Made by a program: the position numbers and the translations under genes
The notes under the pieces: generated by a model
Database searches by the model: none
The model's input: the letters and a program-made list of their open reading frames with translations, nothing else
Told to the model about the DNA's origin: nothing
Shown: one piece after another, positions 36,448 through 45,987 of the stretch
Layout: each line of letters opens with the position of its first letter
How positions within the stretch are numbered: the stretch's first letter is position 1
Origin: Thermus caldilimi
GTDB lineage: Bacteria; Deinococcota; Deinococci; Deinococcales; Thermaceae
Assembly: GCF_004684245.1 (NCBI RefSeq)
Contig: NZ_CP038452.1
Coordinates: 310,001-374,000 of the forward strand
Reading direction: 5' to 3'
Length of the DNA stretch: 64,000 nucleotides

Positions 36448-37671
36448 TCAGTTCCTTTGGACCTTCTTGTTTAGGAAGTCCAGGAGCAGGTACCGGCCGA
36501 TGTTGCCGGGGTGGGTGAGGTAGGCCTTGCCCCGGGTGATCTGGGAAAGCTTCTTCACGAAGGCCAGGAGTTCCGGTTCCCGGGCCAGCATAAAGGTGTG
36601 GATGGGTATGCCTTCCTTGCGGGCCAGGGTGGCTTCCTTTAGGGTTTCCGCCAGGATCACGGGGTCAAGGCCCCAGGCGTTTTTATAGATCTCCCCGCTG
36701 GGAAGGGTGATGGCCGAGGGCTTGCCGTCGGTGATGAGGATGATCTGCCGCATCTCCCCGCCTATCTTTTTCAAGAGGGTCCTGGCCAGCTCCAGCCCCG
36801 CCTTGGTGTTGGTGTGGTAAGGGCCCACCTGGGCCAGGGGGAGCCGGGAAAGGGGGATCTCCTCGGCGGTGTCGTGGAAGAGGACGAAGCGCACCCGGTC
36901 CCCGGGGTACTGGGTGCGGATCAGATGGGCCAAGGCCAGGGCCACCTTCTTGGCAGGGGTGAAGCGGTCCTCCCCGTAGAGGATCATGGAGTGGGAGCAG
37001 TCTAAGAGGACCACGGTGCTCATGCTGGCCGTGTACTCGGAGAGGTCGATGACCAGGTCCCCGTGGGAGAGCTCCGTAAGTCCCTTGGCCATGGCCTTTT
37101 TGAGGGTTTCGGGCACGTTGAGCTCCAAGGGGTCTCCCCACTCCCACTCCTTGGTTTCCCCTGTCTTCTCCACCCCTGGGGCGTGGTGGGGGGTGGGGTG
37201 GAGCCCAGGAGCGTTTCGGCCCAGAGCCCCCAGGAGCTCCCGGAGGCTTTTTAGGCCCAGGAAATCCGAGGCCTTTTCCGTGAGCTCAAAGCGGGCCTCA
37301 CCCGCCTCGCCCTTGTACCCGCCTTGGGCGGGGTTGGTGGGATCTTCTCCAGGAAGGCGGATATACCCGGCTTCACGGAGCTTTTCCATCATGCGGGTAA
37401 TGGCCTGATGGAGCCGGGTTTCCTCCTTGTGGTCGGCGAAGCGGGCTTCCCTAAGCCAGTCCTCCGGCACCAACTCGTTTTTGAGGAGGGCCTCGAGAAG
37501 CGCATCGTAGAGATCCTCCAGGGTGGGCTGTCGCTCGGGGTCGGGGTCGTAGCGCTGGAAGGGATCGGAAAACCCGGAGTCCAGGAGGAAGTCCTCGAGG
37601 AGGCTCAGGATCTCCTCGGGGGAGAGGTCCTCGAGGCTTCCCTCGTAGCGGCTATAGCGAATGGCCTTCAT
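36448..37671 (-). CDS. VWA-domain protein paired with MoxR-like ATPase
   Basis: The 407-residue protein has an acidic N-terminal region (about 1-200) and a von Willebrand A domain with a metal-ion (MIDAS) site: DCSHS (about residue 225), a conserved Thr, and TDGKPS. Such VWA proteins act with MoxR-type AAA+ ATPases as chaperones for metal insertion or complex assembly; cobalt and magnesium chelatases use the same pairing. It follows the AAA+ gene on the same strand with a 61-bp gap. The client complex is not evident nearby. Confidence 0.85.
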   Translation of the reverse strand: MKAIRYSRYEGSLEDLSPEEILSLLEDFLLDSGFSDPFQRYDPDPERQPTLEDLYDALLEALLKNELVPEDWLREARFADHKEETRLHQAITRMMEKLREAGYIRLPGEDPTNPAQGGYKGEAGEARFELTEKASDFLGLKSLRELLGALGRNAPGLHPTPHHAPGVEKTGETKEWEWGDPLELNVPETLKKAMAKGLTELSHGDLVIDLSEYTASMSTVVLLDCSHSMILYGEDRFTPAKKVALALAHLIRTQYPGDRVRFVLFHDTAEEIPLSRLPLAQVGPYHTNTKAGLELARTLLKKIGGEMRQIILITDGKPSAITLPSGEIYKNAWGLDPVILAETLKEATLARKEGIPIHTFMLAREPELLAFVKKLSQITRGKAYLTHPGNIGRYLLLDFLNKKVQRN

Positions 37672-37732
37672 TCATCCTCCTCAGCACCTGGCCCATAAGC
37701 TCCGTATGGCTTCTTACTTGTCTCGCTCCAGG

Positions 37733-39127
37733 CTAGTTGCCATAGCTCCGCGTCCTCTCCGCCGCCTGGTAGCTCATTTCTCCCCGGGCCAGCTTCCTCC
37801 TCCCTACGAGCCCCTCCAGGACGAACTCCGCCGCCGAAAGAAGCACCTCAGGCTCCTGGCTTTCCGCCAGGGCCCTTGCCGCCTCCAGGAGGCCCGGAAC
37901 CTCCTCCATGGCGTTTAGGGCTTCCTCCACGCTTCCCTCGGGCAGGGTGAGGAGGTTTCCCTCTTCAAAATAGGCCACGATGGCCTCGGTCCGCAGGCGG
38001 TAGCGGGGGAGGACCATGCCAAAGGCCCTTTGCACCAGGTCCCGGGCCACCTTTTCCGCCCCCTGTAGCTCCCCCTCGTACTCCAGTTCCAGCTTCCCGG
38101 TGATGGCGGGAAGCCCCGCATACAGATCCAGGGGGCGGGCCACGGGCCTGGTGCCCTGAAGAAGAGCCTGCCTTTCGGCGCTGGCGGCCACCACTTCCAG
38201 AAGGCTTATGGAAAGGCGCTGGGAAACGCCGGCCGTCTGGTCCACCCGGCGGTCCTCCCGGGCGGCGAAGGCCACCGCTTCCACGGAAAGGCGGATCCAC
38301 TCGGGGAGGACCACTTCTTCCGGTACGTAGGCTTCCTGGGCGCTGATCCTAAGGCCCTCCTCGAGGGTTTTGGGGTAATGGGTGCGGATCTCGCTGCCGA
38401 TGCGGTCTTTGAGGGGGGTAACGATCCGTCCCCTGGCCGTGTAGTCCTGGGGATTGGCGGTGAACACCAGCCAGACATCCAAGGGCAGGCGGATGGGGTA
38501 GCCCCTTATCTGCACGTCTCCTTCCTCGAGGATGTTGAACAGGGCCACCTGCACCTTGGGGGCCAGGTCCGCCAGCTCGTTCACCGCAAAGATGCCCCGG
38601 TTGGCCCGGGGAAGAAGGCCAAAGTGGATGCTTTCCAGGTCCGCCATCCCCGTTCCCTTGCGGGCTGCCTTGATGGGGTCCATGTCCCCCAGGAGGTCGG
38701 CCACGGTGGTGTCGGGGGTAGCCAGTTTCTCCACATAGCGCTCCTCCCGGGTTATCCAGACGATGGGAGCTTCGTCTCCGGCCTCCTCCAGAAGCCGCTT
38801 CCCTTCCGGCGAGATGGGTCTTAGGGGGTTATCCCTAAGTTCCGTGGCCAGGGCGGGGATTTCCTCGTCCAGAAGGTTAACCAAGCTGCGAAGGATGCGG
38901 CTTTTGGCCTGGCCCCGGGTGCCCAGAAGGATGAAGTTTTGCTTGGCCAGGATGGCCTGGACCAAGGCGGGGATGACGGTGTCCTCGTACCCGTGGATGC
39001 CTGGGAAAAGCCTTTCCCCCTTGCGGAGCTTTTCCTTAAGGTTTTCCCGGGCCTCGTCCTTGACGGTGCGCTTGAGCTTATCCAAGGGATAGGTGCGCCG
39101 GAGTTCGCCGAGGGTCTTGGCCTTCAC
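37733..39127 (-). CDS. MoxR/magnesium-chelatase-type AAA+ ATPase
   Basis: The 464-residue ATPase has a Walker A-like GTRGQAKS (about residues 69-76), a sensor-1 Asn in VFTANP and an arginine-rich [15 protein letters not shown] segment. The Walker B place reads [11 protein letters not shown], with Asn in front of Glu instead of the usual Asp-Glu. Paired with the VWA protein, it probably remodels or loads metal into a target protein. The start is at the ATG at 39127; the HEPN gene diverges 69 bp away. Confidence 0.85.
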   Translation of the reverse strand: MKAKTLGELRRTYPLDKLKRTVKDEARENLKEKLRKGERLFPGIHGYEDTVIPALVQAILAKQNFILLGTRGQAKSRILRSLVNLLDEEIPALATELRDNPLRPISPEGKRLLEEAGDEAPIVWITREERYVEKLATPDTTVADLLGDMDPIKAARKGTGMADLESIHFGLLPRANRGIFAVNELADLAPKVQVALFNILEEGDVQIRGYPIRLPLDVWLVFTANPQDYTARGRIVTPLKDRIGSEIRTHYPKTLEEGLRISAQEAYVPEEVVLPEWIRLSVEAVAFAAREDRRVDQTAGVSQRLSISLLEVVAASAERQALLQGTRPVARPLDLYAGLPAITGKLELEYEGELQGAEKVARDLVQRAFGMVLPRYRLRTEAIVAYFEEGNLLTLPEGSVEEALNAMEEVPGLLEAARALAESQEPEVLLSAAEFVLEGLVGRRKLARGEMSYQAAERTRSYGN

Positions 39128-39184
39128 CCCTCCAGTTTAGGGCCAGAGGGAGTTAGGGATTTGTGGCGGAGGGTGGCAAGGGAT

Positions 39185-39190
39185 TAGCAT
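39185..39190 (+). promoter_or_regulatory. Candidate -10 hexamer of the HEPN/MNT operon
   Basis: TAGCAT ends six bases before the GTG start at 39197, which suits leaderless transcription. There is no ribosome site in between. Confidence 0.35.
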
Positions 39191-39196
39191 GGGGGC

Positions 39197-39580
39197 GTGA
39201 ACCGGGCGAGGGACTGGGTGGAACAAGCCAGGTACAACCTGCGCCATGCCATAGGAAGCCTGGGCCTCGAGGACTACGCCTGGGCTTGCTTTGCTTCCCA
39301 GCAGGCTGCGGAAGCAGCGCTGAAAGGGCTCCATCTCGCCCGAGGCCAAGTGGCTTGGGGACACTCTATCCAGGATCTCCTGGGCGGTTTGCCAGGGGAG
39401 ATAGAGGTGCCGGAAGAGCTCTTGGAGGCAGCCAAGGTTTTGGACAAGTATTACATCCCCACCTGGTATCCCGACGCCCACCCCGCAGGACCTGCCGCCA
39501 GGGCCTATACCCGTGGGGAGGCGGAGGAGGCCATCCGCTTGGCAGAGAAGGTTCTAAGGTTTGTGGAGGAGGTGTTGTGA
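39197..39580 (+). CDS. HEPN-domain protein (toxin-type)
   Basis: The 127-residue protein has the HEPN helical fold: ARDWVEQARYNLRHAIG, then SQQAAEAALKGLH, then a GHSI segment and a C-terminal YTRGEAEEAIRLAEKVL helix. HEPN proteins cut RNA or act as toxins in HEPN/MNT pairs. It starts with GTG. The usual conserved arginine near YIPTRYPDA is Trp here (YIPTWYPDA), which may matter for nuclease activity. It overlaps the nucleotidyltransferase by one base, as in other such pairs. Confidence 0.8.
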   Translation: MNRARDWVEQARYNLRHAIGSLGLEDYAWACFASQQAAEAALKGLHLARGQVAWGHSIQDLLGGLPGEIEVPEELLEAAKVLDKYYIPTWYPDAHPAGPAARAYTRGEAEEAIRLAEKVLRFVEEVL

Positions 39581-39957
39581 TGCGGATTTTTCCCTTTGAT
39601 CCGCAGGCCCGCCGTGCGGAGTTGGAACAGGTGACAGCCAGGTTGGCTGAGCGGCCGGAGGTCCTGGCGGTGGTCCTCTTCGGCTCCTTAGCCCGGGGGG
39701 AGGCCACGGCCATGAGCGACGCGGACCTCTTTGTCCTTTTGGAAAGCTCCCCCCTGCCCTTCCCCGAGCGCCTGGTCCTCTACCGGCCGGAGGGGATCCG
39801 GGGGGTGGAGGTCTTTCCCTACACCTGGGAGGAAGCGGTAAAGGGTCTTTCGGAGGGGCAAGGCCTGGTTCATGCGGCTTTGAAGGAGGGTATTCCCCTT
39901 TTTGAACGGGAAGGGGCCTGGGCTCGCCTGAGGGGCCTGGCATCCTTCCCCTCATAA
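39580..39957 (+). CDS. MNT-type nucleotidyltransferase (antitoxin-like)
   Basis: The 125-residue protein has the minimal nucleotidyltransferase signature GSLARGEATAMSDADLFVL, where the two aspartates bind the metal. Such MNT proteins silence their HEPN partner, in some cases by adding AMP to it. The frame stays open upstream, but the ATG at 39580 overlaps the HEPN stop (TGATG). It ends about 40 bases before hslV, which may share its transcript. Confidence 0.82.
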   Translation: MRIFPFDPQARRAELEQVTARLAERPEVLAVVLFGSLARGEATAMSDADLFVLLESSPLPFPERLVLYRPEGIRGVEVFPYTWEEAVKGLSEGQGLVHAALKEGIPLFEREGAWARLRGLASFPS

Positions 39958-39994
39958 CCCTCGCCTAACGCCCTTCTCATCCCCTAGGGGTAAG

Positions 39995-40546
39995 GTGCCT
40001 CTCGTGGAGATCCATGGCACTACCATCTTGGCCGTGCGCAAGGATGGGGTCACCACCTTGGCCGGGGATGGCCAGGTTACCTTCGGCCAGACCATCCTCA
40101 AGCGGGGGGCGGTGAAGGTGAGGCGCCTCGAGGTGGGGGAAGGCGTCCTGGTGGGTTTTGCCGGCGGGGTGGCGGATGCCCTGAGCCTTCTGGAACGCTT
40201 TGAGGAGAAGCTCAAGGAGGCCAAGGGCAACCTGCTCAAGGGGGCGGTGGAAACCGCTAAGCTCTGGCGCACCGACCGGGTGTTGCGCCACCTTCAGGCC
40301 ATGATCATCGCCGCCGACCGGGAGGGGATGGTGCTCCTTTCCGGAAGCGGCGAGGTCATCACCCCGGAAGAACCCCTTTTGGCGGTGGGGTCTGGGGGTC
40401 CCTACGCCTTGGCGGCGGCCAAGGCCCTCTACCGGCACTCCAGCCTTTCCGCTCGGGAGATCGCCGAGGAATCGCTTAAAATTGCTGCCGAAGTGGACCT
40501 TTACACCTCGGGACAGGTAACGGTCCTCACCCTGGGGGAAGCATGA
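39995..40546 (+). CDS. hslV: ATP-dependent protease subunit HslV
   Basis: The 183-residue protein is a bacterial proteasome-like peptidase of the T1 family. GTTILAVRKDG holds the N-terminal Thr nucleophile (Thr9 or Thr10 of the precursor). The segments TTLAGDGQVTFGQ and GFAGGVADALSLLERFE follow. It starts with GTG after an AGGGG ribosome site; a second GTG at codon 4 would leave four residues before the Gly-Thr-Thr. Unlike E. coli HslV, the precursor carries several residues before the Thr that must be removed. Overlap with hslU is ATGA. Confidence 0.94.
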   Translation: MPLVEIHGTTILAVRKDGVTTLAGDGQVTFGQTILKRGAVKVRRLEVGEGVLVGFAGGVADALSLLERFEEKLKEAKGNLLKGAVETAKLWRTDRVLRHLQAMIIAADREGMVLLSGSGEVITPEEPLLAVGSGGPYALAAAKALYRHSSLSAREIAEESLKIAAEVDLYTSGQVTVLTLGEA

Positions 40547-41793
40547 ACCTCACGCCCGCGGAGATCGTTCGGGAGCTTTCCAAGCACATCGTGGGGCAGG
40601 AGGCGGCCAAGCGGGCGGTGGCCGTGGCCTTAAGAAACCGGTACCGCCGGAAGAAACTTCCGCCCGAGGTGGCTCGGGAGGTGACCCCCAAGAACATCCT
40701 CATGATTGGGCCCACGGGGGTGGGCAAAACGGAGATCGCCCGCCGCTTGGCCCGCCTGGCGGGGGCTCCTTTTGTCAAGGTGGAGGCCACCAAGTTCACC
40801 GAGGTGGGCTATGTGGGCCGGGACGTGGACGCCATCGTGCGGGATCTGGCGGAGGCCAGCTACCAGCTGGTGATGGAGGAAATGAAGAAGAAGGTGGAGG
40901 AAAAAGCCCTGGCCTTGGCCGAGGAGGAGCTGGCCACCCTCCTGCGTGCCTCCGTGGCCGAGGTGCGCGCGGGGCGGCTGGATAGCCTCTCGGTGGAGGT
41001 GCAGGTGGAGGAGGAGATAAGCCTGCCCTTCATGGGTGTTCTCGGGGGTGAGGGCTTTGGCGGCATGGGGGAGATGCTCAAGGGCCTGCTTCCCAAGCGG
41101 CCGGTGCGCAAGCGCATGACGGTGAAGGAAGCCCGGGAGGTCCTCAAGAACCAGCACGCCGAACGCCTCATCGATAAGGAGGAGCTGAAGGAGGAGGCCA
41201 GAAGGCGGGCCCAGGAGGACGGGATCGTCTTCATTGACGAGATCGACAAGGTGGCCCGTCGGGAGGGTACGGTGGGGCCGGATGTGTCCGGCGAGGGGGT
41301 CCAACGGGACCTCCTGCCCATCGTGGAGGGTACGGTGGTTTCCACCCGCATCGGTCCGGTGTCCACCGAGCATGTGCTCTTCATCGCCGCAGGAGCCTTT
41401 CATGTGGCCAAACCCTCGGACCTGATCCCCGAGCTCCAGGGCCGGTTCCCCATCCGGGTGGAGCTTTCCCCCTTGGGCCCCGAGGAGTTTTACCGCATCC
41501 TGAAGGAGCCGGAAAACTCCTTGATCCGCCAGTACACGGAGCTTTTGAGGGCAGACGGCACGGAACTCGTCTTTCACGAGGACGCCCTGAAGGCCATTGC
41601 TGAAGCAGCCTACCGGGCCAATCAGGAGCTCGAGGACATCGGGGCCAGGAGGTTAGCCACGGTCTTGGAGCGGGTGCTGGAGGAGGTCAGCTTCCAGACA
41701 AACCTGGGTCGGGTGGAGATCACCCGGGCCTACGTGGAGCAAAGGCTGGAGGCGGTTTTCGCTTCCCCGGACCTGACGCGGTTTGTGCTTTAG
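40543..41793 (+). CDS. hslU: ATP-dependent protease ATPase subunit HslU
   Basis: The 416-residue AAA+ ATPase starts MNLTPAEIVRELSKHIVGQ and has Walker A GPTGVGKTE, the I-domain in the middle (KLDS-like segment around residues 110-240), Walker B FIDEIDKV and a C-terminal tail ending DLTRFVL that docks into HslV. With HslV it forms a two-part protease for damaged proteins. It is translationally coupled to hslV. Confidence 0.95.
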   Translation: MNLTPAEIVRELSKHIVGQEAAKRAVAVALRNRYRRKKLPPEVAREVTPKNILMIGPTGVGKTEIARRLARLAGAPFVKVEATKFTEVGYVGRDVDAIVRDLAEASYQLVMEEMKKKVEEKALALAEEELATLLRASVAEVRAGRLDSLSVEVQVEEEISLPFMGVLGGEGFGGMGEMLKGLLPKRPVRKRMTVKEAREVLKNQHAERLIDKEELKEEARRRAQEDGIVFIDEIDKVARREGTVGPDVSGEGVQRDLLPIVEGTVVSTRIGPVSTEHVLFIAAGAFHVAKPSDLIPELQGRFPIRVELSPLGPEEFYRILKEPENSLIRQYTELLRADGTELVFHEDALKAIAEAAYRANQELEDIGARRLATVLERVLEEVSFQTNLGRVEITRAYVEQRLEAVFASPDLTRFVL

Positions 41794-41802
41794 GAGGGAA
41801 AG

Positions 41803-42869
41803 ATGCGCTGGATCCTTTTGGCTTTGGGTTTACTGGCTGTACCCAGTCTAGCCCAGACCCCCCACCCCCGTCCAACCAGGTGGAGAAGCAGGATACCTTC
41901 CGGCTTGGGGTGCAGCTTTACGCCCTGGGCCGGTACGAGGCGGCCTTGGAGCTTTTTGAACGGGCCTTGAAGGAGAAGCCCCAGGACCCGGATATCGTCT
42001 ACTGGCTGGCCCGGGCCCAGCTCAAAGTGGGGCTTCTTAACCCCGCCTTGGAGAACGCCAAGGGGCTGGTGGCCAGGAACCCCCGGTACATCGGGGGGTA
42101 CATGGTCCTCTCCGAGGCCTACGTGGCCCTCTTTCGGGCCTCGGAGGATCGGGAGAAAGGTAAGACCTACTTAGAGCAGGCCCTTACCGTGTTGCGCGAT
42201 GCCGAGCGGGTGAACCCCCGTTACGCTCCCCTTTACGCCCAAAGGGGTCTGGTCTACGCCTTCCTGGGCCAGGCGGACAAGGCGGAGGAGGCCTTTAAGA
42301 AGGCCCTTAGCCTGCAGGATTCCGCAGAGGTGAGGGCGGCTTTGGCCGAGCTCTATCTGGCAGCAGGCCGCTTGGATGAGGCCTTGGAGCAGTACGGCAA
42401 AGCAGTCCAGCTTTCACCCCAGGATGGGAATCTAAGGGTTCGCTATGCCTCGGCCCTCCTGCTGAAGGGCCGGGCGGAGGAGGCGGCGAGGGTTTTGGAG
42501 GAAGGCCACCGCCTCAAGCCCTTGGACGCCGAGGGCTGGTACACCCTGGGCCAGGCCTATTTCGTCCTGGGCCGCCACAAGGAGGCGGGGGTGGCCTTGG
42601 AGAATGCGGTGGCCTTGGCTCCCTTACGCTTCCCCGTGGCCTACTACTACCTGGGTCAGATCTACCTGGCCCTGGGGGATGCCCAGAAGGCCAAAAGCCG
42701 CCTTACGGTGGCGGTGCGCCTCGAGCCCAAGCGGGCCGAGTACCGATACCAGCTCTGCCTGGCCAACGAGAAGCTGGGGGACAAGGAGGGTGCCCGGTAC
42801 CAGTGCCAGGAGGCTTTAAAGCTGAAGCCCGGCTACAGGGAGGCGGAGGAGGTGCTTAAGCGGCTTTAG
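41803..42869 (+). pseudogene. Secreted TPR-repeat protein, one-base frameshift near N-terminus
   Basis: The ATG at 41803, after a TAGGAGGG ribosome site, starts a signal peptide (MRWILLALGLLAVPSLAQ). Within the next C-runs (41858-41869) the frame breaks; one extra C would join it to QVEKQDTFRLGVQLYALGRY and about 330 residues of TPR repeats (ALELFERALKEKPQDPDIVYWLAR and similar motifs, roughly eight). TPR proteins act as scaffolds for complexes; here it would be periplasmic or outer-envelope. The TPR part is intact from 41880 on. The break lies in a homopolymer, as in speB and nusB. Confidence 0.72.
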
Positions 42870-42902
42870 GGGGTATTGCCAACCTGGTAGTGAATGAAAT
42901 CA

Positions 42903-42943
42903 CTTAAAGGGCATCCCTGACGGGGTGCCCTTTAAGGACTTTT
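42903..42943 (+). terminator. Terminator after the TPR gene
   Basis: A perfect 11-bp stem (CTTAAAGGGCA with TGCCCTTTAAG) is followed within four bases by TTTT. It ends the hslV-hslU-TPR unit before the formate dehydrogenase promoter. Confidence 0.75.
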
Positions 42944-42948
42944 GCCCC

Positions 42949-42977
42949 TGGACAGCCTAACGGGGCGGGGGTATAAG
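42949..42977 (+). promoter_or_regulatory. Promoter of the formate dehydrogenase operon
   Basis: TGGACA (42949-42954) and TATAAG (42972-42977) have a 17-base spacer, the best-looking promoter in the window. The start point near 42984 leaves a short leader with AAGGAGGTG before the ATG. Confidence 0.6.
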
Positions 42978-42998
42978 GGGTGAGAAGGAGGTGAAGAA

Positions 42999-45977
42999 AT
43001 GCTCACCCGCCGCAAGTTTATCGGCTTGGCGGGCGCGGTCACGGGAGGGGCTCTTTTCCTCGAACGGGGGATGGCCCAAGGTGCCCGGCCTGTGTTGCGC
43101 AAGCCCATAGGGGAAAAGCCCCTTATCTGCCCTTACTGCGCCACGGGTTGCGGGATGATCGCAGCGGTGCAGGGGGGGAGGTTAGTCAACCTCGAGGGCG
43201 ACCCCGACCACCCCATCAACCAAGGGGCCCTTTGCTCCAAAGGCCAGGCGGCCCGGGGGTTTGTGCAAAGCCCATACCGGGTCACCAAGGTCCTCTACCG
43301 GGCCCCGGGTTCTGAGCGCTGGGAGGAGAAGGACTGGGAATGGGCCCTGGACCGGATCGCCCACTTGATCAAGGACACCCGGGACCGGGGCTGGGTGGAG
43401 GTGGACGACCAGGGCCAGACGGTGCGGCGCACGGAGGCCATCGCCACCTTGGGCACCAGCGTGGGCTCCAACGAGGAGGCCTACGCCATGAGCAAGCTCT
43501 TCCGGGCCCTGGGCATCGTCTACATTGAGCACCAGGCCCGCATCTGCCACTCCTCCACGGTTCCGGCCCTGGGCAACAGCTTTGGGCGCGGGGCCATGAC
43601 CAACCACCCCATTGACTTCAAGAACGCTGATGTGATCTTGGTGCAGGGTGGGAACCCAGCAGAACAGCACCCTCTCACCTTCCGCTGGATCCTCGAGGCC
43701 AAGGAGCGGGGGGCCAAGCTCATCGTGGTGGACCCCCGCTTCAACCGCACCGCTTCCAAAGCCGACCTCTTCGCCCAGATCCGCCCGGGCACCGACATCG
43801 CCTTCATGGGCGGCATGATCCGCTACATCCTGGAGAACAAGCGCTACGATGAGTTCTACGTCAAGCACTACACCAACGCCTCCTTCCTGGTCCACCCGGA
43901 GTTCAAGACGGCCACGGAGCTGGACGGGCTTTTCTCCGGCTACGATCCTGAGAAGAAGACCTACGACACCTCCACCTGGGCCTACCAGGTGGACGAAAAC
44001 GGCCAGGTCAAGACCGATCCCACCCTGCAGGACCCCCACTGCGTCTTCCAAATCCTGAAGCGGCAGTACGAGCGCTACACCCCCGAGGTGGTTTCCAAGA
44101 TCACCGGTATCCCCGTGGAGAAGCTCCTGGCCATCTACGACCTCTATTCCTCCACAGGGCGCCCCGACCGGGCGGGCACCATCACCTACGCCATGGGGGC
44201 CACCCAGCACACCTACGGCACCCAGCACATCCGCACCTACGCCATCGTCCAGCTCCTCCTGGGCAACATCGGCATTCCAGGGGGCGGGGTGAACGCCCTC
44301 CGCGGCCACTCCAACGTCCAGGGGAGCACCGACTTCGCCCTTCTCTACCACGACCTCCCCGGCTACCTGGGCCTCCCCAGCGGAGACAAGCCCACCCTGA
44401 AGGAATGGCTGGGCTCCCGGGTACCCAAGGCCAACTACGCTCCCTCCGCCAACTGGTGGCAGAACTACCCCAAGTACTTCGTGAGCCTCCTGAAGGCCTG
44501 GTGGCCCAAAGTGGCCCCTGAGGAGGCCTACGGCTACCTGCCCAAGCTCTCCCCCCATAAGGACGGCATCCCCGACCAGAGCGCCGATTACTCCCACTAT
44601 GCCCTCTTCCACGCTATGCTGGCGGGCCGCATCGAGGGGCTTATCGCTATCGGGCAAAACCCCGCCAACTCCGCCGCCAACGTCAACCTGGCCCGGAAGG
44701 CCCTGGACAAGCTGAGGTGGCTGGTGGTGGTGGACCCCATGGAAACGGAGACCGCCGCCCACTGGAAGCGGCCTGGGGTGGACCCCAAGGCCATCCAGAC
44801 CGAGGTCTTCCTCCTGCCTTCGGCGGTGTGGGCGGAGAAGTCCGGGAGCATCACCAATACCGGCCGCTGGGCCCAGTGGTACGACAAGGCTCTGGATCCT
44901 CCAGGTGAAGCCAAGGATGAACTCTGGATCCTCACCGAGCTGGTACGGCGCCTTAAGAAGCTCTATGCGGAGGAGGGTGGGCCCAACAAGGAAGCCATCC
45001 TGAACCTCTCCTGGTGGGAGCACTCCGAGCATATGGCGGAGGAGGTGGCCAAGGAGTACAACGGCTACGACCTCACCACCGGGAAGCTCATGGCCAGGTT
45101 CGCCGACCTCCGGGACGACGGCACCACCGCCTGCGGCAACTGGCTCTACTGCGGGGCCTTCACCGAGGAGGGGAACAAGATGGCCCGCCGGGATCCCAGG
45201 GACACCCACCCCTTGGGGCTGGGGCTTTACCAGAACTGGGCTTTTGCTTGGCCCGCCAACCGGCGAATCCTCTACAATCGGGCTTCCACGGACCTTAAGG
45301 GCCAGCCCAGGAACCCCGCCAAGTGGCTGGTGCGCTGGAATCCAAAAGAGGAGAAGTGGGAAGGGGACGTTCCCGACGGCGTGGCGCCCCCGGAGAAAGC
45401 CCTGCCTTTCATCATGCTTCCCGAGGGGGTGGGGAGGCTCTTCGCTGCCCAGCTTAAGGACGGCCCCTTCCCCGAACACTACGAGCCTTGGGAGAGCGCC
45501 TTGGCCAACCTCATCTCCGGCCAGGACAAGAACCCGGTGTGCAAGGTCTGGGTGGGGGATCTGGACGTCTACGGCAGCCCCGAGGAGTACCCCATCGTGG
45601 CCACCACCTACCGCCTCACCGAGCACTGGCACACCGGGATGATGAGCCGCAACGTCCCCTGGCTTTTGGAGCTCCAGCCTGACCCCTTTGTGGAGATGGA
45701 CGTGGAGCTGGCCAAGAGCCTGGGGGTCAAGAACGGGGAATGGGTGCGCATCAAAAGTGCCCGCGGCGAGATGAAGGCGGTGGCCCTGGTCACCCCCAGG
45801 GTCCAGCCGGTGAAGGTGGGGGACAAGACGTTGCACCAGGTGGGCATCGTCATCCACTGGGGCTACCAGGGCGGGAACCCCGGCGACTCGGCCAACCAGC
45901 TCACGCCCCAGGCCCTGGACCCCAACAGCTTCATCCAGGAGACCAAGGCCTTCCTGGTAAGGATTGAGAAGGCGTAG
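42999..45977 (+). CDS. fdhA: Formate dehydrogenase catalytic subunit, Cys type, Tat-exported
   Basis: The 992-residue molybdopterin enzyme opens with a Tat signal (twin-Arg in LTRRKFIG). It has an Fe4S4 binding site CPYCATGCGM...CSKG, and the active-site loop ARICHSSTVPALGNSFGRGAMTNH. Cys183 in ICHSS takes the place of selenocysteine in E. coli FdnG, with a normal TGC codon. It oxidises formate to CO2 on the outside of the membrane and passes electrons through the Fe-S and membrane subunits to the quinone pool. It is followed at once by both partner subunits. Confidence 0.9.
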   Translation: MLTRRKFIGLAGAVTGGALFLERGMAQGARPVLRKPIGEKPLICPYCATGCGMIAAVQGGRLVNLEGDPDHPINQGALCSKGQAARGFVQSPYRVTKVLYRAPGSERWEEKDWEWALDRIAHLIKDTRDRGWVEVDDQGQTVRRTEAIATLGTSVGSNEEAYAMSKLFRALGIVYIEHQARICHSSTVPALGNSFGRGAMTNHPIDFKNADVILVQGGNPAEQHPLTFRWILEAKERGAKLIVVDPRFNRTASKADLFAQIRPGTDIAFMGGMIRYILENKRYDEFYVKHYTNASFLVHPEFKTATELDGLFSGYDPEKKTYDTSTWAYQVDENGQVKTDPTLQDPHCVFQILKRQYERYTPEVVSKITGIPVEKLLAIYDLYSSTGRPDRAGTITYAMGATQHTYGTQHIRTYAIVQLLLGNIGIPGGGVNALRGHSNVQGSTDFALLYHDLPGYLGLPSGDKPTLKEWLGSRVPKANYAPSANWWQNYPKYFVSLLKAWWPKVAPEEAYGYLPKLSPHKDGIPDQSADYSHYALFHAMLAGRIEGLIAIGQNPANSAANVNLARKALDKLRWLVVVDPMETETAAHWKRPGVDPKAIQTEVFLLPSAVWAEKSGSITNTGRWAQWYDKALDPPGEAKDELWILTELVRRLKKLYAEEGGPNKEAILNLSWWEHSEHMAEEVAKEYNGYDLTTGKLMARFADLRDDGTTACGNWLYCGAFTEEGNKMARRDPRDTHPLGLGLYQNWAFAWPANRRILYNRASTDLKGQPRNPAKWLVRWNPKEEKWEGDVPDGVAPPEKALPFIMLPEGVGRLFAAQLKDGPFPEHYEPWESALANLISGQDKNPVCKVWVGDLDVYGSPEEYPIVATTYRLTEHWHTGMMSRNVPWLLELQPDPFVEMDVELAKSLGVKNGEWVRIKSARGEMKAVALVTPRVQPVKVGDKTLHQVGIVIHWGYQGGNPGDSANQLTPQALDPNSFIQETKAFLVRIEKA

Positions 45978-45987
45978 GAGGTGGGGG

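Noticed and set aside
37674-37732. Possible extra small gene between the AAA+ and VWA genes
   Set aside because: The 61-bp gap has no start with a plausible frame; it holds only the ribosome site region of the VWA gene.
43545-43547. Possible selenocysteine codon in formate dehydrogenase
   Set aside because: The codon at the active site is TGC, not TGA, and no in-frame TGA occurs; no SECIS-like need.
43182-45857. 891-residue minus-strand frame across the formate dehydrogenase gene
   Set aside because: The long open frame is a by-product of GC-rich codon use; the plus strand carries all the molybdopterin enzyme motifs.
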